Of a stretch of 64,000 nt of DNA, positions 60,253 through 64,000 are shown in pieces. Source of the DNA: Rhizobium oryzicola (GTDB lineage Bacteria > Pseudomonadota > Alphaproteobacteria > Rhizobiales > Rhizobiaceae); the NCBI RefSeq assembly GCF_030504645.1, contig NZ_JAUKWQ010000001.1:186001-250000 (forward strand). Reading direction: 5' to 3'. How positions within the stretch are numbered: the first letter of the stretch is position 1; every line of letters begins with the position of its first letter. Made by a program: the position numbers and the translations under genes. Under the pieces are notes generated by a model. The model was given only the letters and a program-made list of their open reading frames with translations, was not told the DNA's origin and searched no databases.

Positions 60253-60738
60253 CTAATCCTCAAAGGCAGTCAGGTACTTTCCAAGCAATGTATCCAGCGC
60301 CTGAAAATCCTCCGTGCTGAGCATCGCCGTCAGGCGGTGCTGGTTCTCGACATGCGCCGTTACGGCCTGGTCAATCAGCGCCAGTCCCTTGTCGGTCAGG
60401 CCTACCTTAACACTGCGACCATCTTCAGGGTTCGGGATGCGCTCCACCAGACCCTGTTTTTCCAGCTGGTCGATGCGGTTGGTCATGGTGCCTGAGGTCA
60501 CCATGGTTGCCGCCAGAAGATCGCTGGGCGAAAGCTCATAGGGAGCGCCGGACCGCCGAAGGGTGGCCAGAACGTCAAAGCTGGCGCGGTTCAGACCATA
60601 GGAGCCGGTGACGGCTTCCACCTCGCGAATGAGATGTGCGTGCAGGCGACCGAGCCGCCCGAGCAGCCCCATAGGGGTAACATCGAGGTCGGGTCTTTCC
60701 CGGTGCCATTGTTCCAGAATGCGGCTCACATGATCCAT
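60253..60738 (-). CDS. MarR-family transcriptional regulator
   Basis: 161 aa from the ATG at 60738 (the longer frame would use a TTG). Winged-helix core SPSDLLAATMVTSGTMTNRIDQLEKQGLVERIPNPEDGRSVKVGLTDKG, with N- and C-terminal dimerisation helices. Divergent from an EamA exporter, with two strong operator-like inverted repeats in between, so it very probably represses both. Confidence 0.93.
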   Translation of the reverse strand: MDHVSRILEQWHRERPDLDVTPMGLLGRLGRLHAHLIREVEAVTGSYGLNRASFDVLATLRRSGAPYELSPSDLLAATMVTSGTMTNRIDQLEKQGLVERIPNPEDGRSVKVGLTDKGLALIDQAVTAHVENQHRLTAMLSTEDFQALDTLLGKYLTAFED

Positions 60739-60758
60739 TTCTGCATCTTGCCGCAAAC

Positions 60759-60803
60759 TATCTTGACGTCAAGCTATCTAGAGTTATTTTGACGTCAAGA
60801 TAA
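60759..60803. promoter_or_regulatory. Twin MarR operator
   Basis: Two copies of an inverted repeat share the perfect core TTGACGTCAA: TATCTTGAC/GTCAAGCTA (60759-60776) and TTATTTTGAC/GTCAAGATAA (60784-60803). Each has one mismatched pair. The centres are 26 bp apart, about 2.5 helical turns. The second abuts the RBS of the exporter; the first is 21 bp from the MarR start. Confidence 0.75.
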
Positions 60804-60816
60804 ATGGAGTTTTGCC

Positions 60817-61668
60817 ATGTCCAAGCTGTCGGATATCGGCCTCACCGCGCTTGCCCCCGCCATCTGGGGCTCGACCTATATCGTCACGACCCAGCTTCTG
60901 CCGCCGGGCATGCCGCTGACGGTGGCGGCGCTGCGTGCGCTGCCAGCCGGGTTGCTGCTGCTGGGGATCGTGCGGAGGCTGCCGCAGGGGGAATGGTGGT
61001 GGAAGAGCCTTTTGCTGGGCGCCTTGAACTTCACGCTGTTCTGGGCCTGCCTGTTTGTCTCCGCCTACCGCTTGCCGGGTGGTGTGGCCGCGACCGTCGG
61101 TGCCGTGCAGCCGCTGATCGTCATTCTCATCGCCCGCCTTGTGATAGGAACACCCATCCGACCGATCGTGGTTCTTGCCGGCCTTGCGGGCATGGCAGGC
61201 GTGGCGTTGCTGGTGCTGACGCCAAAGGCGGCGCTTGATCCGATCGGCATAGCGGCGGGCCTGGCGGGCGCTGTCTCCATGGCGTTTGGAACCGTATTGA
61301 GCCGCCATTGGCAAGCTCCTGTCTCGCCGCTCACCTTCACAGCATGGCAATTGACGGCAGGTGGCGTGCTGCTTGCACCCCTTGCGCTGTTCCTGGAACC
61401 CTCGCTGCCGCCGCTTTCGGTCCAGAACTGGATCGGCTTTCTCTATCTTGGTCTGATCGGCGCGGCACTCACCTATATCCTCTGGTTCCGGGGCTTGCGT
61501 CTTCTGGAACCAGCTGCCGCTTCGGTGCTCGGGTTCTTGAGCCCGCTGGTCGCGGTTCTGCTGGGATGGATCATTCTCGGGCAGTCTCTGAGCCTGCTGC
61601 AGATGCTGGGCGTGCTGGTGGTTTTGGCCAGTGTCTGGGTCAGCCAGCGCAGCGCCATGCGGCGCTGA
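60817..61668 (+). CDS. EamA/DMT-family exporter
   Basis: 283 aa, GGAG 9-12 bases upstream. Ten transmembrane helices in two EamA repeats (PAIWGSTYIVTTQLLPPGMPLTVAALRALPAG... and YLGLIGAALTYILWFRGLRLLEPAAASVLGFLSPLVAVLLGWIILGQSL). Inner-membrane drug/metabolite exporter. Controlled by the divergent MarR; the signal that releases MarR is likely its substrate or a related compound. Confidence 0.92.
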   Translation: MSKLSDIGLTALAPAIWGSTYIVTTQLLPPGMPLTVAALRALPAGLLLLGIVRRLPQGEWWWKSLLLGALNFTLFWACLFVSAYRLPGGVAATVGAVQPLIVILIARLVIGTPIRPIVVLAGLAGMAGVALLVLTPKAALDPIGIAAGLAGAVSMAFGTVLSRHWQAPVSPLTFTAWQLTAGGVLLAPLALFLEPSLPPLSVQNWIGFLYLGLIGAALTYILWFRGLRLLEPAAASVLGFLSPLVAVLLGWIILGQSLSLLQMLGVLVVLASVWVSQRSAMRR

Positions 61669-61912
61669 CACGCATCGCCAGTGACGTGTCGGAAAACGGG
61701 AAGTGCCGCGCGGTTGCAATCACCAAAACTAAAAGTTGACAAATTGCCTGAGTGTCTCTATTTATAGTTTATCGATATTTGCTTGCTTAGCTTTGGTTAT
61801 CGCGCAGCCCATTGTTTGCGCCCTGGACGAATCTTCCTTTCAAAAATCGCGAAACTGCTCTGCGTCACGTCGTGGCGCGGATATCTTCAACGACGCTATG
61901 AAAGGGTTCATC

Positions 61913-62122
61913 ATGACCACTGGCACCGTAAAATGGTTCAATTCCACCAAGGGCTTCGGCTTCATTCAGCCTGACAATGGCGGCCCGGACGCCTTCGTTC
62001 ACATCTCCGCCGTCGAACGGTCGGGCATGCGCGAAATCGTCGAAGGCCAGAAGCTCGGCTACGACCTCGAGCGCGACATGAAGTCCGGCAAGATGTCGGC
62101 CTGCAATCTTCAGGCTGCTTGA
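61913..62122 (+). CDS. CspA-family cold-shock protein
   Basis: 69 aa from the ATG at 61913 (AAGGG 7-11 bases upstream). OB-fold RNA chaperone with RNP1 KGFGFIQPD and RNP2 AFVHIS. An unusually long untranslated leader (at least about 170 nt after the AT-rich region at 61735-61795) fits post-transcriptional cold control. The longer open frame through this leader is not conserved-looking. Terminator at 62189. Confidence 0.93.
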   Translation: MTTGTVKWFNSTKGFGFIQPDNGGPDAFVHISAVERSGMREIVEGQKLGYDLERDMKSGKMSACNLQAA

Positions 62123-62188
62123 ACCGATACGGGATCTGTTCGCTTTGACCGCGGATGTACCGGCACTGTTGAACGAGATCTCTTGAGA

Positions 62189-62214
62189 GGTCAGGCAGCC
62201 CGCCTGGCCTTTTT
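62189..62214 (+). terminator. Terminator of the cold-shock gene
   Basis: 8-bp stem with one G-T pair, GGTCAGGC (62189-62196) with GCCTGGCC (62202-62209), then TTTTT. Confidence 0.8.
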
Positions 62215-62302
62215 CCGTTGATGCGCTGTCGCGAATTGCGATGCGCCCGGTCGAGCACGGCCTGTGCCATGCCCATCGACCAAACCTCCCATAGGAACCG
62301 AT

Positions 62303-62527
62303 ATGACCGAAACCTACAGCAAACCCCGCCAGCAGGCGGAACTTGCCTTTACCCGCGCCCGCTCGGATTTTCTGGCGCGCGACCGCGCTTTGGAAGAAGT
62401 GGATGCCGTCGCACTGGCCCGCGATGAAAAGACGCGCCGCCTCCGGGAAGCACGCCTTGCCAAGGAAAGCGAAACACGCACAGCCGTGACTGCGGCGCTG
62501 CTGGCCAAGCGCAGCCGCAAGGCGTGA
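62303..62527 (+). CDS. Small Ala/Arg-rich hypothetical protein
   Basis: 74 aa from the ATG at 62303 (AGGA upstream). Highly charged and predicted helical throughout (RARSDFLARDRALEEVDAVALARDEKTRRLREARLAKESETR), ending in a basic tail KRSRKA. Possible nucleic-acid- or protein-binding helix; no family assigned, although similar small proteins are common in rhizobia. Confidence 0.65.
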   Translation: MTETYSKPRQQAELAFTRARSDFLARDRALEEVDAVALARDEKTRRLREARLAKESETRTAVTAALLAKRSRKA

Positions 62528-62529
62528 GC

Positions 62530-62559
62530 GAACATCGGGCGGTTTGCCCCCCGATGTTC
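62530..62559. terminator. Hairpin between convergent genes
   Basis: 10-bp perfect stem GAACATCGGG (62530-62539) with CCCGATGTTC (62550-62559). No T run, so terminator function is uncertain. Confidence 0.45.
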
Positions 62560-62572
62560 ATAGAGAACGGCT

Positions 62573-63820
62573 TTAAGCCCATTCGCCCTGGCGCATGACG
62601 GGCACGCGGGTGCCATCGGCGTGGATACCGTCGATATCCACCTGACCGGAGCCGATCATCCAGTCGATATGGATGAGCGACGAGTTGCCGCCCTGCGCCT
62701 TGATCTGATCCTGCGTCAGCGATGCGCCGTTCAGGAAGCATTTCGAATAGCACTGGCCGAGCGCGATGTGGCACGATGCATTCTCGTCGAAGAGTGTGTT
62801 GAGGAACAGGATGCCCGACTGCGAGATCGGCGAGGAATGCGGCACCAGCGCCACTTCGCCCAGACGCCGCGCACCTTCATCCGTATCGAGAACCTTGTTC
62901 AGCACTGCCTCGCCCTTGCTGGCCTTCGCCTCGACAATGCGGCCCGCCTCGAAACGCACCTGGATATTGTCGATCAGCGTACCCTGATGCGAGAGCGGCT
63001 TGGTGGAGGAGACGTGGCCTTCCACCTTCAGCGCATGCGGCGTGGTGAACACTTCCTCGGTCGGGATATTTGGATTGCAGGTGACGCCATTCTTGGCGGT
63101 CGATGCGCCGCCATGCCATTCGTGACCATCGGCAAGACCGACCGTCAGGTCCGTGCCCGGGCCGGTGAAATGCAAGGCCGCAAAACGCTCGCCATTCAGC
63201 CAGGTGGAACGCTTCTTCAGATTGGCATTGTGCTGCGCCCAGGCCGCAATCGGATCGGCGACATCGACGCGGGATGCGGCGAAGATCGCATCTGCAAGCT
63301 TCCTGACCGCTTCATCCTCGGCAAGGTCCGGAAACACTTGGCGCGCCCAGGCCGGGTTCGGATAGGAGCAGATGTGCCAGTTGATGTCGAAGTTCGAGAT
63401 CTTTTCCAGCGCCGGCTTGTAGGCCATGGAATTCGCCTTGTTGGCGCGCGCCACCTTTTCCGGGTCTTCATTGGCCAGCATCATCGGGTTGTCGCCAGCA
63501 ATGGCGAGACGCGCGGCACCCTTTTCATAGGCCTTGGCCATGCCGTCATAGAGCCAGTTGGCGGCGCGGTCGAAGCTTGCATCCTGCGCGTTGCGATAGC
63601 GCGCCAGCGTGCTTTCCTCATCGGAAAAGATGGTCGTCACCACGCCAGCACCTGCCTTGTAGGCATGCTTGGTGATGAGGCGCACCAGCGGCAGGGCGGC
63701 AATCGGCGCCGTCATCACCAGATCCTGGTTCGCCTGTAGCTGCAGGCCCACTTTGACGGCCACCTCCGCCAGCTTCTCCAGCTTGGTGGAATCGATGACT
63801 TGCGTGTTTTCCGATGTCAT
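62573..63820 (-). CDS. M29-family aminopeptidase
   Basis: 415 aa metallopeptidase of the AmpS/PepS/aminopeptidase T family. Metal-binding residues occur in NIPTEEVFTTPHALKVEGHV, TLFDENASCHIALG and SLIHIDWMIGSGQVDIDG. N-terminal Rossmann-like domain. It removes N-terminal amino acids from peptides in the cytoplasm. Upstream on the same strand is a ybaK-like gene, 69 bp away. Confidence 0.93.
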   Translation of the reverse strand: MTSENTQVIDSTKLEKLAEVAVKVGLQLQANQDLVMTAPIAALPLVRLITKHAYKAGAGVVTTIFSDEESTLARYRNAQDASFDRAANWLYDGMAKAYEKGAARLAIAGDNPMMLANEDPEKVARANKANSMAYKPALEKISNFDINWHICSYPNPAWARQVFPDLAEDEAVRKLADAIFAASRVDVADPIAAWAQHNANLKKRSTWLNGERFAALHFTGPGTDLTVGLADGHEWHGGASTAKNGVTCNPNIPTEEVFTTPHALKVEGHVSSTKPLSHQGTLIDNIQVRFEAGRIVEAKASKGEAVLNKVLDTDEGARRLGEVALVPHSSPISQSGILFLNTLFDENASCHIALGQCYSKCFLNGASLTQDQIKAQGGNSSLIHIDWMIGSGQVDIDGIHADGTRVPVMRQGEWA

Positions 63821-63889
63821 GAAATCTGCCTATGTTAGGGATGCGGTTGAAATGACAGATAGGCGCTTGCAGCCCGGTCGGCAACGCGC

Positions 63890-64000
63890 TCAATCGGCAA
63901 CAACGGGTGCAACGATGGCTTTCAACACGTCACGGGCATCCGCCGGCGACAGCCGCACCTGCAAGCCCCGCTGCCCGCCATTCATGTAAACGAGCGGCTC
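63890..64000 (-). CDS. YbaK/EbsC-type Cys-tRNA(Pro) deacylase, 3' end only
   Basis: The last 36 codons of a minus-strand gene cut by the window edge: EPLVYMNGGQRGLQVRL followed by SPADARDVLKAIVAPVVAD. The (N/S)GGxRGLxxxLSPAD ending is characteristic of YbaK editing enzymes, which hydrolyse Cys mischarged onto tRNA-Pro. Catalytic residues lie outside the window. Confidence 0.75.
   Translation of the reverse strand, partial: EPLVYMNGGQRGLQVRLSPADARDVLKAIVAPVVAD

Overview
The window is chromosomal DNA of a Rhizobiaceae-type alphaproteobacterium (Agrobacterium/Rhizobium/Allorhizobium group). The evidence is the gene content and order, the roughly 60% GC coding style, the mbfA gene behind an Irr/ICE box, CtrA-type TTAA-N7-TTAAC boxes in the pilus locus, a rhizobial intergenic palindrome, and infC starting with ATT. 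Nearly all of it is coding. No rRNA operon, CRISPR array, prophage or complete insertion sequence is visible.

Layout: (1) 1-5.7 kb, nucleoside and nucleobase salvage: deoC (cut by the window edge) and deoA on +, then upp, add and deoB on -, with an aspartic protease gene and a 272-bp terminal-inverted-repeat element between the two groups. (2) 5.7-17.6 kb, a complete Flp/Tad type IVb pilus locus. TadG- and TadE-like pseudopilins and a stand-alone secretin-N-domain protein are on -. Flp pilin, CpaA peptidase, CpaB, CpaC secretin, CpaD, CpaE, CpaF ATPase, TadB and TadC are on +, followed by a convergent TadD-like TPR lipoprotein. Perfect CtrA-type boxes precede the pilin and cpaB. (3) 17.7-25.8 kb, leucyl aminopeptidase, MarR, NlpC/P60 hydrolase, glutathione-independent formaldehyde dehydrogenase, tRNA-Leu(CAG), a SelW-like protein, a 3-hydroxyisobutyrate dehydrogenase homologue and secreted small proteins. 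(4) 25.8-36 kb, a ccdA antitoxin relic with an internal stop, lepA, XRE-cupin and GNAT genes, hydrolases, an orphan TRAP binding protein, mbfA and a BTLCP peptidase. (5) 35.9-41.5 kb, the translation operon infC-rpmI-rplT-pheS-pheT, with an AT-richer gene of unknown function between pheS and pheT. (6) 41.6-47.9 kb, a PLP sulfur-amino-acid lyase with a divergent Lrp regulator, a chemoreceptor, a roughly 600-bp non-coding region dense in hairpins, and a Gfo/Idh oxidoreductase. (7) 47.9-52.6 kb, a candidate lipid-linked sugar cassette: GT2, methyltransferase and two small membrane flippase-like proteins in one operon, divergent from a large GT-C-like membrane protein. (8) 52.8-64 kb, xseA, isochorismatase-fold hydrolase, GlxA-type regulator, two aldo/keto reductases, LysR, cupin, MarR with twin operators facing an EamA exporter, cold-shock protein, M29 aminopeptidase and the 3' end of a YbaK-type tRNA deacylase.

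The least explained items are the pheS/pheT insertion gene, the structured region at 46.0-46.6 kb, and the glycan cassette whose substrate cannot be read from sequence. Start codons were moved from the longest reading frame wherever a ribosome binding site, signal peptide or family N-terminus argued for it.
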